From Rathayibacter sp. VKM Ac-2804 (lineage in GTDB: Bacteria > Actinomycetota > Actinomycetes > Actinomycetales > Microbacteriaceae), in contig NZ_CP047420.1 in NCBI RefSeq assembly GCF_009866655.1, positions 3,720,001 to 3,784,000 on the forward strand: 64,000 bases of DNA. The letters run 5' to 3'. The position numbers and the translations under genes are program-made. This document shows, in pieces, positions 1 to 11,157 of the stretch (positions within the stretch are counted from its first letter, which is position 1; each line of letters opens with the position of its first letter). The notes under the pieces were generated by a model. It was given only the letters and a program-made list of their open reading frames with translations, was not told where the DNA came from and did not search any database.

Positions 1-16
1 CCGCCAGCAGGCACGA

Positions 17-54
17 GGGAGCGCCCTCGGCCCCGGAGGGTCGAGGGCGCTCCC
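17..54 (-). terminator. Strong hairpin terminator after the GH43 operon
   Basis: Perfect 13-bp inverted repeat (arms 17-29 and 42-54, starting GGGAGCGCCC) with a 12-base loop, 15 bases past the stop codon of the minus-strand GH43 gene. There is no long T run, as is usual in high-GC actinobacteria. It could act in both directions. Confidence 0.75.
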
Positions 55-69
55 TTCATCAGTGGTGCG

Positions 70-2484
70 TCAGGCGCAGGGGCGGGCCGGGTAGGCGGCG
101 GTCACCTCCGCGGAGACGGGGGTGCCGTCGATCGTCGCCGAGGCGCCGACCGTCACCGCGCCGGCGGGCAGGCTCACCTGCCGGGTGGTGAAGGCGTGCG
201 AGACCGTCGCGCCGGCGGCGACCGACGCGAACGTCTTGGTGCCGTAGGCGGTCGTCATCGTCACCGCGGCGGTCGCGTCGGACGCGTTCGTCGCCTGCGC
301 CGTGATGATCGCCTTGCCCGCGATGCAGCGGGTGGAGGCGCTCGCCGCGAGCTCGAGGGCCGGGGCCGCCTCGCCCTCGGTGAAGGCGAAGGTGTCGAGC
401 TCGAACAGGTCGCCGGTCGGGCCGGAGTAGCTGAAGTACACGTCGTGCACTCCGGTCGCTCCGGTCAGCGTCGTGCTCAGGTCGGCCCACTCCCCCGTGG
501 CCCCGGTCACCGCGAGCGTGCCCGCGACGGGCCCGGTCTCGGAGTCGAGACGCACGGTGATGCTGCCGCCGGCCTGCAGGGCCTTCGCGCGGGCCGAGAA
601 CGTCGCCGCTCCCGTGTCGCCGAAGTCGACGGCCGAGAGGGCGGTCCAGTCGCCGCTGTCGAGGTCGCGCAGGGTCAGGTTCTGCGTCGCTCCGGCGCCG
701 GGGGTGCCCAGCGGTCCGGTCGCGATGCCCTTGCTCCAGCCGATCGTCTCGGCCGGGAAGGTGCGGAACGGGTCGAAGTCCTTGACCTGGTCGACGCCGG
801 CGTAGTCGCCGACGACCTGCTGGACCGTGCCGTCCGCGTTGAACTGCAGCTCCTGGATGTGCGGGCTGCGGTAGCCCTGGGTGGTGTCGCCGTTGATCCG
901 CTTGTTCAGCGTGGGCGCGTGGTAGGTGAAGTAGTACTTGCCGCCGAGCTCGAAGACCGACTGGTGGTTGTTGCCGCCCGTCCCCGCTCCGAAGAAGCGG
1001 CTCTGGTTCGGGAACATCACGCCGGCGTACGCCTCCTTGGGCCACGACATCGGGTCGTCCGAGATCATGTAGCCGATCTCGCCGCCGCCCGGGTAGCCGG
1101 GCACGCGGGTCTGGTTGCCGCCGAAGTCGGTGCCGCCGAAGTGCGACGAGTAGGAAAGGTAGTACTTGCCCTCGCGCTCGAAGACCTGCGCCGCCTCGAA
1201 CGCGACCGGAGCGTCGACCACGGCGGCCGTGCCCTCGGTGGAGATCATGTCGTCACCGAGCTCGATCACGCGGATGTTCTTCGGGTTGTTGAAGCGCTCG
1301 GCCGCGGGGAGGGCGGTCGAGGCGGGTCCGCCGCCGAAGAACAGGTAGCCCTGGCCGTCGTCGTCGATGAGCGGCGCCGGGTCGAACTTCCACGCGACGT
1401 CCGCACCGGGGGTGGTGTCGTTGATCAGCGTCGAGGTGCGCTGGCTCGTCCACGGGCCGACCGGCGAGTCGCCGGTGATCACGTTGCTGGAGCCGCCGCC
1501 GTTGGCGTAGTAGAGGAAGTACTTGTCGACGCCGTTCACGGTCTTCTTGGCCATGCCGGGCGCCCACGAGTTGCCGGTGAAGGGCGCGACTCCCGCGGAG
1601 CCGGCGACCTGGATCTCGCCGTGGTCGGTCCAGTTGACGAGGTCGTCGGAGGAGATCACGGTGATCTGGTTGATCTTCCCGTAGTCGATCCCGGGAGAGA
1701 CGCCCGTCGCCGGGTTCGGGGCGTAGCCCTGGGTGTCGTTCGTCATGTACATGTACACGCGCCCGTTCTCCACGAAGCCGAAGCCGTCGGCCCCGAACTT
1801 CCAGCCGATGAGCGGGTTGTGATCGCCGGGCAGCTTGCCGACGACCTCGATGGTCTTCGACGCGGGGGCCGGCGGCGCGGCGCCGACGAGCGAGACGTCG
1901 TCGAGCGTGTAGTCCATCAGGTGGGTGTCGGGCGCGGCCGACGGGGTGGCCGTCCACGGGGTCTCGAAGAACAGCCGCGCGGTGGCGACGCTCTGGCCCG
2001 CAGGGATGGTGAAGGAGCCGGTGATCGACGCCCACTGCCCCTTGGTCGCGGTGACGCTCGCGAGGTTCGTGTAGGTGCCTCCGCCGTAGTGCATCGTGGC
2101 GAAGAACTGCTTGGTCGCGGGGCCCGCCGCGTTCTCGTACTTGATCTGCGCCTTCACCTGGTAGGTCTGACCGGCGGTGACCTTGCCGGTCAGGTCCTGC
2201 ATGGCTCCCGCGCCGGTCGTGGTGCGCCCGGTGACGAGCGCGGCGCCCGACCCCGTCTTCGCATCCGCCGTCACGGCGATGCTGCCGGCGTCGGCGGCGT
2301 TGCCGTTGTTGACGAACCAGTTCGCCACGCCGTTCTCGAACCCGCCGTTGACGATGAGCTCTTGCTCGGCGGCGGACGAGGTCTGGGCGGCGAAGGGCGC
2401 CACCAGCAGTGCGGTGAGGGCCGCTGTCGCCAGCAGCCTCAGTCGCAGCCTGCCCTTCGGGGCGGCTTCTTGTCGTGTTCTCAC
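70..2484 (-). CDS. Secreted GH43 glycoside hydrolase with CBM modules
   Basis: 804 aa. Probably removes arabinofuranosyl or xylosyl residues from plant polysaccharide outside the cell; exact specificity cannot be read from sequence. Order: signal peptide (about 1-38), CBM4/9-like jelly roll (about 42-205, begins LIVNGGFENG), five-bladed GH43 domain (about 215-545), CBM6-like module (about 575-700), and a C-terminal domain of about 95 aa with Cys near each end. GH43 signatures visible: Asp in GADGFGF (base), Asp in WKFDPAPLIDDDG (pKa modulator), Glu in AFEAAQVFE (acid). GTG start chosen because AGGAGG lies 4 bases upstream. Last gene of a three-gene operon and separated from the previous gene by a small hairpin, so its level may be tuned separately. 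The C-terminal domain is shared with the upstream GH43 protein. Confidence 0.9.
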   Translation of the reverse strand: MRTRQEAAPKGRLRLRLLATAALTALLVAPFAAQTSSAAEQELIVNGGFENGVANWFVNNGNAADAGSIAVTADAKTGSGAALVTGRTTTGAGAMQDLTGKVTAGQTYQVKAQIKYENAAGPATKQFFATMHYGGGTYTNLASVTATKGQWASITGSFTIPAGQSVATARLFFETPWTATPSAAPDTHLMDYTLDDVSLVGAAPPAPASKTIEVVGKLPGDHNPLIGWKFGADGFGFVENGRVYMYMTNDTQGYAPNPATGVSPGIDYGKINQITVISSDDLVNWTDHGEIQVAGSAGVAPFTGNSWAPGMAKKTVNGVDKYFLYYANGGGSSNVITGDSPVGPWTSQRTSTLINDTTPGADVAWKFDPAPLIDDDGQGYLFFGGGPASTALPAAERFNNPKNIRVIELGDDMISTEGTAAVVDAPVAFEAAQVFEREGKYYLSYSSHFGGTDFGGNQTRVPGYPGGGEIGYMISDDPMSWPKEAYAGVMFPNQSRFFGAGTGGNNHQSVFELGGKYYFTYHAPTLNKRINGDTTQGYRSPHIQELQFNADGTVQQVVGDYAGVDQVKDFDPFRTFPAETIGWSKGIATGPLGTPGAGATQNLTLRDLDSGDWTALSAVDFGDTGAATFSARAKALQAGGSITVRLDSETGPVAGTLAVTGATGEWADLSTTLTGATGVHDVYFSYSGPTGDLFELDTFAFTEGEAAPALELAASASTRCIAGKAIITAQATNASDATAAVTMTTAYGTKTFASVAAGATVSHAFTTRQVSLPAGAVTVGASATIDGTPVSAEVTAAYPARPCA

Positions 2485-2558
2485 GAATCCTCCTTGATCG
2501 CGTCGTTCTGGGTGTCGTCGTCGGCGGCGAGCGCCGGCGACGGGTCGGGGGTCGCGGG

Positions 2559-2585
2559 CGGGCGGCCTCGAGGACCGGCCGCCCG
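2559..2585 (-). terminator. Intercistronic hairpin between the two GH43 genes
   Basis: 9-bp perfect arms (CGGGCGGCC at 2559-2567, its complement at 2577-2585), 7 bases past the stop of the upstream GH43 gene. It may be a partial terminator or an mRNA-stabilising stem inside the operon. Confidence 0.5.
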
Positions 2586-2591
2586 CGAGGG

Positions 2592-5495
2592 TCAGCCGCA
2601 GGTCGCCGCCGGGTGCGGCGCGCGGACCGTGGTGCTGACGGGGGCGCCGTCGACGACGGCGGTCGCGGTGACCGTCGCCTCGCCGGCCGGGACGCTCGTC
2701 GCTCGGGTCGTGAACGCGTGGCTCGCGTTCCTCTCGGGAGCGACGGCGGCGAACGACTTCGCGCCGGAGGCGGTCGTCATCTCGATCGCGACGGGCACCT
2801 GCTCGCGGTTGGTCGCCTTCACGGTGACGACGACCTTCCCGGCGATGCAGCGCGTGCTCGACTCCGCGGTGACGTCGAGCGACGCCGCTCTCAGCGTCCC
2901 GAGGCGGGCCAGCTGGTAGCTGAGCGCGCGCTCGGGGGCGTCGAGCCGGTTCTGCGTGCCGGCGGTCGTGACGGCCTGCGCCTTCACGAGCACCGACCGC
3001 ATCGCGGCCCACGCGTCCGCCGGGTAGTCGGCCTCGCGGAGGGTCGCGGCGTGCGCGATCGCGGCGTCGAGCGGCGCGCGGTCGAGCGCCTTCCCCTCCG
3101 AGGAGAGCGTGTCGCTGAGCAGGAACTCGTCGACGTCGACGTGACCGCCGGTCGTCTGCGTGGCGTAGCTGAACAGCCCGAGACGGTGGCCCATGAAGTG
3201 GGTCAGCGTCCCGTCGAGCGTCTGCGGGCCGACGCGGCTGCCGAGCGCCCTCCACGTCGTGCCGTCGAGGCTGTAGGAGAAGGTCGTCCAGAGCTGCCCC
3301 GCCGGGTCGTTCAGCTCCAGGTCGGCCTTCAGGTGCACCTCGGCACCGGCGGGCAGCACGGCGGTGGTCCCGGGGAGGAACGCCTCCACGGCCGCCTGGT
3401 CGAAGGTCTGCGCGAACGGCTGGCCGCGGTTCACCACTCCGACCGTGTTCACGCCGTCCACCCGCTTCACCGCGACGTACGAGAAGCCGCGGTTGTAGGC
3501 GGCGAGGCCGGCGACGTCCCCGTCCTTCATCCCCGACACGTCCAGCGTCGCCTCGGCCGACTGCTTCGGCGCGACGATGCGCTGCGAGAGCGTGTTGCGC
3601 GCCTCCTCGAGCCAGGTCAGCTCGGGCGAGTCCGACAGCTTGGTGTGCCGGTACTCCCCGGTGACGACCTTGCCGTTCGTGAGGCGGAGCCAGCCCTCGC
3701 GCTCGGTCAGCGACCAGTAGCGGTTGTCGGGGGCGTGGTTCCACTGCCAGGCCGGGTCCAGGCGCGAGCCGTTCGGCGCGATCTCGGCGGCGGACGGCTG
3801 CTCGGTCGTCGGAGCGGCGCCGATGATCGACACGTCGTCGAGGAGGTACTCGACGCTCGAGGACGCGGGCTGCGGGTTCCCCCACGGCGTCTCGACCGCG
3901 AACTTCACACTCGAGACGCTCGCGTTCTGCGGCACGGTGTAGCGCCCCGTGATCGTGGTCCACTGTCCCTGCGGGACGGCGGCGGTGACCATGGTCTGCG
4001 GTCCGGCGCCGAAGTCGGCGCAGAGGTTGAAGCGGACCGAGGCGGGGCCGCTGGTGTGCTTCACCTTCGCGGAGACCGTGTAGGTGACGCCGGGCTGGAG
4101 CTTCGCGGCCAGGATCTGGCTGGGTCCGGAGCCGTTCAGGGTCCTGGTGCCCACCTTCAGCGCGGCGGTGCCCGAGGCGGGATCCGAGCTGTCGGCGGTG
4201 AGGGTCGCGCCGAACTGGCCGGCCCACGGCGCCGTGCCCGACTCCGCCCCCGGGTTCTGCAGCAGCTCGACGCCGATCAGCGCCGGGTCGATGCTCGGGG
4301 CGGCCGGGATCGTCCACTCCTCGTCCTGGTAGGCCTTCGCCGGCGCGTCGTTGTCGAAGTCGTCCGAGACGACGAGGCTCTTCTGGCTCTCGAACAGCTC
4401 CTCCTCCGGGCTCAGGCGGATCGGCTTCGGGAAGCTGCCGCCCACCGGGACCGAGCCGTTCGTGCCGAAGGTCGGCCAGCCGTCCTTCCAGGTCGCCGGG
4501 ATCAGACCCGGGATGCGGCCGGTCGGGAAGCTGTCGCGGAAGAACATGCCGTGCCAGTCGGTCGTGCCGTCCTCGCGGGCCATCGGCACGAGACTCCCCT
4601 GCGCGAAGCCGCTCGAGTTCAGCACTCCGCGGCCCTCGTAGGGGTTGCCGCCGTCGGCGGTGGCGTAGCGGCCGAGCAGCTCGGACGAGCGGAACAGCGC
4701 GACCTGGCGGCCCTGACCCGAGGGCCAGGTGATGATCACGATGTAGTACTGGCCGTCGATGTACTGCACCTGCGCGCCCTCGAACAGGCCGCCGAGGTAG
4801 CCGGCGCCCGGGTAGTCGGACGTGCGGAGGATGTCCGGATACTCCCCGACCACCGTCGTGAGGTCGTCGCTGAGCTTCACCGCGCTGGTCGAGCCGGAGC
4901 CGTAGAAGATGTAGGGCGTGCCGCCGTCGGCCTCGTCGAAGAACAGCGACGGGTCGTGGAAGGCGCGGCCGAGCGCCGTGCGGGTCCACGCCCCGTCCTC
5001 GATGTCGTCGGTCGAGTAGAGGTAGGAGCCGCCGAGGTTGTTGGTGTTGAACACGACGTAGTACCGGCCGTCGTGGTACCGCAGCGACGACGCCCACTGG
5101 CCGTTGCCGTAGGAGCTCTGGCCGTTGCGCAGCGAGAACCGGTCGCCGATCTCGAGCCGGTCGAAGACGTAGTTCACGATCTCCCAGTTCACGAGGTCGT
5201 AGGACTTCATGATCGGAGCCCCGGGGCTCAGATGCATCGTCGTCGAGATCATGTAGTAGACGTCGCGGCCCTCGTCGTTCTCGGCCGCGGGCACCCGCTC
5301 GACGCTGACGTCGGGCACGTCCGCGTTGAGCAGCGGCACACGGTAGCGGCCGTCGCCCGTGTCGGTCGAGGTGTACGAGGGCTCCGACATCCAGCCGCTG
5401 GCGGCGCTCGCCGGGGCGGCCGAGGCGAGCAGGCCCGCCGTGAGCAGGGCGCCGACCGCGGTCATCGCGAGCGCCCTCGTTCCCGATCCGCTCAT
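2592..5495 (-). CDS. Secreted GH43 beta-xylosidase/arabinofuranosidase-like enzyme
   Basis: 967 aa. Signal peptide (1-31, ends ASAAS), GH43 domain (about 35-375), CBM4/9-like module (about 410-555), concanavalin-like GH43 C-terminal domain (about 570-765, contains WQWNHAPDNRYWSL), a helical stretch (about 775-860), then the same Cys-bounded C-terminal domain as the neighbouring GH43. Catalytic residues visible: Asp in NADVPDVSV, Asp in HDPSLFFD, Glu in LFEGAQVQY. The motif SDDFDND, which normally begins the concanavalin-like domain, lies before the CBM, so the CBM looks inserted into that domain. ATG overlaps the stop of the preceding gene by 4 bases (ATGA), implying translational coupling. 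Substrate is probably arabinoxylan or arabinan (inference). Confidence 0.9.
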   Translation of the reverse strand: MSGSGTRALAMTAVGALLTAGLLASAAPASAASGWMSEPSYTSTDTGDGRYRVPLLNADVPDVSVERVPAAENDEGRDVYYMISTTMHLSPGAPIMKSYDLVNWEIVNYVFDRLEIGDRFSLRNGQSSYGNGQWASSLRYHDGRYYVVFNTNNLGGSYLYSTDDIEDGAWTRTALGRAFHDPSLFFDEADGGTPYIFYGSGSTSAVKLSDDLTTVVGEYPDILRTSDYPGAGYLGGLFEGAQVQYIDGQYYIVIITWPSGQGRQVALFRSSELLGRYATADGGNPYEGRGVLNSSGFAQGSLVPMAREDGTTDWHGMFFRDSFPTGRIPGLIPATWKDGWPTFGTNGSVPVGGSFPKPIRLSPEEELFESQKSLVVSDDFDNDAPAKAYQDEEWTIPAAPSIDPALIGVELLQNPGAESGTAPWAGQFGATLTADSSDPASGTAALKVGTRTLNGSGPSQILAAKLQPGVTYTVSAKVKHTSGPASVRFNLCADFGAGPQTMVTAAVPQGQWTTITGRYTVPQNASVSSVKFAVETPWGNPQPASSSVEYLLDDVSIIGAAPTTEQPSAAEIAPNGSRLDPAWQWNHAPDNRYWSLTEREGWLRLTNGKVVTGEYRHTKLSDSPELTWLEEARNTLSQRIVAPKQSAEATLDVSGMKDGDVAGLAAYNRGFSYVAVKRVDGVNTVGVVNRGQPFAQTFDQAAVEAFLPGTTAVLPAGAEVHLKADLELNDPAGQLWTTFSYSLDGTTWRALGSRVGPQTLDGTLTHFMGHRLGLFSYATQTTGGHVDVDEFLLSDTLSSEGKALDRAPLDAAIAHAATLREADYPADAWAAMRSVLVKAQAVTTAGTQNRLDAPERALSYQLARLGTLRAASLDVTAESSTRCIAGKVVVTVKATNREQVPVAIEMTTASGAKSFAAVAPERNASHAFTTRATSVPAGEATVTATAVVDGAPVSTTVRAPHPAATCG

Positions 5496-6130
5496 TCGAA
5501 GAGCGAGAGGGTCAGCACGGAGGAGTAGTCGCCGGGAGCGACGTCGGCCTCGGTCTTGAGCGTGAGGCCGGCCTTCACGGTCCACGAGCCCTCGGCGGCG
5601 ACGCCCTGGGAGTCGAGCGCGATCGCGAGCAGCTCCTGGTCGACGAGGCCGACCGCGTCGGGGCCCTCGTCGAGCACGGTGTCGACCTGATCGCCCTCGG
5701 CGACCAGACCGGAGTCGCCGCCGTCGACGAGCTGCGGGGTCCAGCCGAGGTGGTCGGCGCCGATCGGCTGCTGGCCGGCGCCGCCGACGAAGTCGCTCGA
5801 GGAGCCGAGCACGTACCAGCCGGCGCCGGCGGGGATCTCGTCCGCGGCGCGGGTGTCGGTGACGGTGACCTCGGGCAGCTCGCCCGTGAACTGCCGCACG
5901 GTCGGCGTGGAGCCGCTCTCGGTCAGCACCGCGGCGGTGCCGTCGACGCTCATCGCGAGCACGCCGGGCTGCTCGACCTCGGCGATCGAGACGTTCACGT
6001 CGACCTCGCCGTCGCCGTACTCGGTGTCGGCGAAGGCGGCCGCGGAGCCGACTCCGGTGAGCAGCAGGCAGCCGGCCAGGGCGGCTCCGGAGCGGGCGAG
6101 CCAGGGAGTGGAAGGACGTCGCTTGTCCAT
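5492..6130 (-). CDS. Small secreted beta-rich protein, first gene of GH43 operon
   Basis: 212 aa with a clear signal peptide (KRR, hydrophobic core ALAGCLLLTGVGSAAAF, cleavage near FADTEYG). The mature part is acidic and rich in Thr/Val/Gly and looks like a beta sandwich; WYVLGSSSDFVGGAG, HLGWTPQLVDGG and a terminal SSVLTLSLFE resemble WxL-like surface proteins of Gram-positives, but I cannot assign it firmly. No transmembrane or sorting signal at the C-terminus. ATG at 6130 preferred over an in-frame GTG at 6154 because GAGGAGG lies 8 bases before it. Coupled by ATGA overlap to the GH43 gene, so it may help attach or present these enzymes at the cell surface (inference). Confidence 0.75.
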   Translation of the reverse strand: MDKRRPSTPWLARSGAALAGCLLLTGVGSAAAFADTEYGDGEVDVNVSIAEVEQPGVLAMSVDGTAAVLTESGSTPTVRQFTGELPEVTVTDTRAADEIPAGAGWYVLGSSSDFVGGAGQQPIGADHLGWTPQLVDGGDSGLVAEGDQVDTVLDEGPDAVGLVDQELLAIALDSQGVAAEGSWTVKAGLTLKTEADVAPGDYSSVLTLSLFE

Positions 6131-6388
6131 GGGGTCTTCCTCCTCGATCGGCACCGTCGCCGATCAGTTCGAGCGCCGGGAGGGCGCGAGTGCGGAGCAC
6201 CGGGAGCGGTGCGGGAGGACAGCGCGGGAGGGCGCCCGAGAGGCGGGCTCCGCGGCTGTTCCGACGATGAGGGCGGCGTCGGGCGATCGGCTCCTGCGCA
6301 GCAGCTTCCACAGCGTGCCTGCGCGAGCAGCAGCCGCCGATCCCCGTCAGCACTGAGGGGAAGGGGGCTGTTCCGTCGCTTGCCGTCC

Positions 6389-6425
6389 TCGACCGCTGAG
6401 CGGATGTTCAGCTAGTCTGTCGGCA

Positions 6426-6442
<17 letters not shown>
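6389..6442 (+). promoter_or_regulatory. Leaderless promoter with LacI-type operator AATGTTACCGGGAACATT
   Basis: TCGACC (6389-6394), 18 bases, then TAGTCT (6413-6418), then 7 bases to the ATG at 6426. The 18-bp palindrome at 6425-6442 (arms AATGTT/AACATT around a CCGG core) covers the start codon and the predicted transcription start, a classical repressor position. It lies 295 bp from the divergent GH43 operon and may serve both. No clear minus-strand promoter was found in 6131-6388. Confidence 0.6.
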
Positions 6443-8574
<2,132 letters not shown>

Positions 8575-8581
8575 CGCCGGT

Positions 8582-8642
8582 CGCGAGATGCCACTTGTGC
8601 ACGCTTCTCACGGCGTGTCGCGTGCACAAGTGGCATCTCGCG
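8582..8642. repeat. Perfect 23-bp inverted repeat (family B) between convergent genes
   Basis: Arms 8582-8604 and 8620-8642 (core GATGCCACTTGTGCAC) match without mismatch around a 15-base loop. It sits between the stops of mdh and the acyl-CoA oxidase gene, so it can serve as a bidirectional terminator. A second, inverted and partly diverged copy lies at 39691-39751. Confidence 0.8.
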
Positions 8643-8649
8643 GAGGGGG

Positions 8650-10803
8650 TCAGCGCTTCGGCGACTTCTCGGGGGTGGGGAGGGTGCCGGCGGCGCGGGC
8701 GGCCTCGTACCAGGCGTGCGCCTCCTCCTGGCGGACGGCCTCGGTGCCGCTCGCGATCGACGCGCGGATGTGCTCGGGGCGGTAGCCGAACGAGGCGACC
8801 AGGTCGCCGGCGTGCGGGCGCAGGCGCGCGAGCAGGCGGTCGATGTAGGAGGTGACGGCGAGCGCCCGCTGCGAGGAGAGCCGGCCGTGCAGGAGATACC
8901 AGGCGAGGTGCTTCTCGATCAGCTCGAGGCCGAACAGGTCGCGGAGCCAGGTCAGCACCGTGCGCGTCCCGTCGTCCTCGATCGAGGCGAGCGCCTCGGT
9001 GAACGCCTCCCACTGCAGCAGCTCCGCATGGGCCCGGGCGGCCTCGATCAGCTCGCTCTGGTGCGCGTTGAAGAGGCGGGCGGCCTCGTCGGCGGGCAGC
9101 TTCGACGCCGAGCGGAGGCGCGACGCGACTCCCGAGACCATGCTCTCGACGCGGTCCGTCAGCAGCTCGCGCTGCTCGTCGCGGAGCTGGCCGACCGAGC
9201 GGGCCGTCGAGCCGCGGTCGGCGACGACCTGCGCGAGCCGCCGCAGCCCGGAGTTGTTGACCGTCGCTCCGGCGACCTGGCCGACGGCGTAGCGGGCCAG
9301 CTCCCCCGGCTGCGCGTTCTTGAAGCGGCGGCCGACATCGGTCAGCAGGCGCTTGGCGACGAGCTGCAGCAGCACGGTGTTGTCGCCCTCGAAGGTCGCG
9401 TAGACATCGAGGTCGGCGCGGAGCTGAGTGAGCCGGTTCTCGGCGAGGAAGCCGGCGCCGCCGCAGGCCTCGCGCGCCTCCTGCAGGGTGTCGAGGGCGT
9501 GCCAGGTCGAGAGCGCCTTGAGGCCCGCGGCCAGCGTCTCGAGATCCTGCCGCGACTCGTCCGTGTCGTTCCTGCCCGAGAACACGTCGTCGAAGGCGCG
9601 CAGCAGCCGGTCGTGCGCGAAGCCGGCCGCGAAGGTGGTCGCCAGGCGCGGCAGCAGCCGGCGCTGGTGCCGCTGGTAGTCGAGCAGCACCTCCTCGCGG
9701 TCGCCTCCGCCGGTGAACTGCCGGCGCTGGTCGCCGTAGGTGACCGCGATGGTCAGCGCGATCTTCGAGGCGGCGACCGAGGCGCCGTCGAGCGAGACGC
9801 GGCCCTGCACGAGCGTGCCGAGCATGGTGAAGAAGCGGCGGCCCGGGCTCGCGATCGGCGAGGAGTAGCTGCCGTCGGCCGCGACGTCGCCGTAGCGGTT
9901 GAGCAGGTTCTCGCGCGGCACGCGGACGCGGTCGAAGTGCAGCCGGCCGTTGTCGATGCCGTTCAGGCCGCCCTTGAGACCGTCGTCCTCGCCGCCGACG
10001 CCGGGGAGGAAGGCACCCTCGTCGTCGCGGATCGGCACGTAGAACGCGTGCACGCCGTGGTTCACGCCGCGGGTGACGAGCTGGGCGAAGACGACGGCGG
10101 CGCGGCCGTCGACGGCGGCGTTGCCGAGGTAGTCCTTCCACGCGGCGCGGAACGGGGTGGTCAGGACGAAGTCGCCGGCCTCCTCGTCGAAGGTCGCGGA
10201 GGTCGCGATCGAGGCGACGTCGGAGCCGTGCCCGGTCTCGGTCATCGCGAAGGCGCCGGGGATCTCGAGGCTCATGATGCCGGGCAGCCACTTCTCGTGG
10301 TGCGCCTGCGTGCCGAGGTGCAGGACGGCGGCGCCGAAGAGGCCCCACTGCACGCCGGACTTGATCTGCAGGGACGGGTCGGCGGTGACCAGCTCCTCGA
10401 AGCCGGCGATGTTGCCGCCGTGGTCGGCGTCGCCGCCGAGGGCGACCGGGAAGGCGCGGTGCACGCCGCCCTCCGCCGCGAGGATGCTCATCTGCTGCGT
10501 GACCCGCGCGCGGTGCTCGGCCATCGGGAGGCCGTCGGTCCGGTGCAGCTCGGGGCGGGAGGTGAGGGCGCGGGTCGCGAGGCGCTGCTCGCGCCAGTCG
10601 CCGAGCAGCAGCTCACCGAGGGCGGCGACGTCGACTCCGGGGGCGCCGTCCTCGTCGAGCCGGGCGTCGACCTCGCTGCCGAGCACGTCGACAGGCGGGG
10701 TCGGGGTGATCGGGCCGGAGCGCGAGCGGCGGACCCGGGTGCGGGTTCCGGCGCGGTCGGCGGCGTCCGCGGCGGAGTGGGGGCGGGGCGCAGTGGTGCT
10801 CAT
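8650..10803 (-). CDS. Acyl-CoA oxidase/dehydrogenase
   Basis: 717 aa flavoprotein of fatty-acid beta-oxidation, introducing the 2,3 double bond in acyl-CoA. N-terminal about 60 residues are Arg/Thr/Pro-rich; then acyl-CoA oxidase N domain, FAD/substrate loop (FAMTETGHGSDVASIATSAT), middle beta domain (RVPRENLLNRYGDV), and the C-terminal helical oxidase domains with CGGAGFLAENRL and YATFEGDNTVLLQLVAK. The length and second helical domain fit the oxidase type (about 650-720 aa) rather than the 380-aa dehydrogenases. ATG at 10803 follows GAAGGGA by 8 bases. Monocistronic; the 354-bp upstream gap holds its promoter region. Confidence 0.9.
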   Translation of the reverse strand: MSTTAPRPHSAADAADRAGTRTRVRRSRSGPITPTPPVDVLGSEVDARLDEDGAPGVDVAALGELLLGDWREQRLATRALTSRPELHRTDGLPMAEHRARVTQQMSILAAEGGVHRAFPVALGGDADHGGNIAGFEELVTADPSLQIKSGVQWGLFGAAVLHLGTQAHHEKWLPGIMSLEIPGAFAMTETGHGSDVASIATSATFDEEAGDFVLTTPFRAAWKDYLGNAAVDGRAAVVFAQLVTRGVNHGVHAFYVPIRDDEGAFLPGVGGEDDGLKGGLNGIDNGRLHFDRVRVPRENLLNRYGDVAADGSYSSPIASPGRRFFTMLGTLVQGRVSLDGASVAASKIALTIAVTYGDQRRQFTGGGDREEVLLDYQRHQRRLLPRLATTFAAGFAHDRLLRAFDDVFSGRNDTDESRQDLETLAAGLKALSTWHALDTLQEAREACGGAGFLAENRLTQLRADLDVYATFEGDNTVLLQLVAKRLLTDVGRRFKNAQPGELARYAVGQVAGATVNNSGLRRLAQVVADRGSTARSVGQLRDEQRELLTDRVESMVSGVASRLRSASKLPADEAARLFNAHQSELIEAARAHAELLQWEAFTEALASIEDDGTRTVLTWLRDLFGLELIEKHLAWYLLHGRLSSQRALAVTSYIDRLLARLRPHAGDLVASFGYRPEHIRASIASGTEAVRQEEAHAWYEAARAAGTLPTPEKSPKR

Positions 10804-11157
10804 GAGGAGGATCCCTTCGACCGTCTTCGGTTCGGACCGCTCGCGATCGGCCGGTGGGGTGGATCGAGCGGTCGATCCCGGCGCTGCAGTGCGTCGGGAG
10901 GCGGTGCTCCTGCACGGTAGGTCGGGCCGGTGGATCCCGGAAACGTTCCGTCGCGCGGCCACAAAGGGCGGCGGGAGCGAGCGGGCGCGGGTTGTCGGAA
11001 CCTGCCAGCGTGGCGGGACGCGGATCCGCCGGTGGTGGGCCTCGGGTCTGCAGAGCCTTCGTGCCTAGGCGGGTGGGTCTCGATACGTCCCTGCGGGACT
11101 GATCGACCAGCATGGGGGGACCTGGGGTGGCGGGAGGGGCGTGGCTAGGCTCGGGGC
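10804..11157. other. Intergenic region between divergent genes with partial family A repeat
   Basis: No convincing gene. Bases 11071-11115 are a right-hand half of repeat family A (GGTCTCGATACG ... GATCGACCAGCATG), and 11041-11062 carries a relic of its core (GGTCTGCAGAG). TAGGCT at about 11146-11151 is the -10 of the following leaderless gene. Confidence 0.6.

Noticed and set aside
196..5528. Long plus-strand open frames opposite the GH43 genes (over 900 codons each)
   Set aside because: Arg/Gly/Val/His-rich composition with no domain signal; they arise from the high third-position GC of the real minus-strand genes.
10963..11157. Small genes in the acyl-CoA oxidase upstream gap
   Set aside because: Candidate frames are Arg/Gly/Ser-rich, lack ribosome sites and overlap a family A repeat half.
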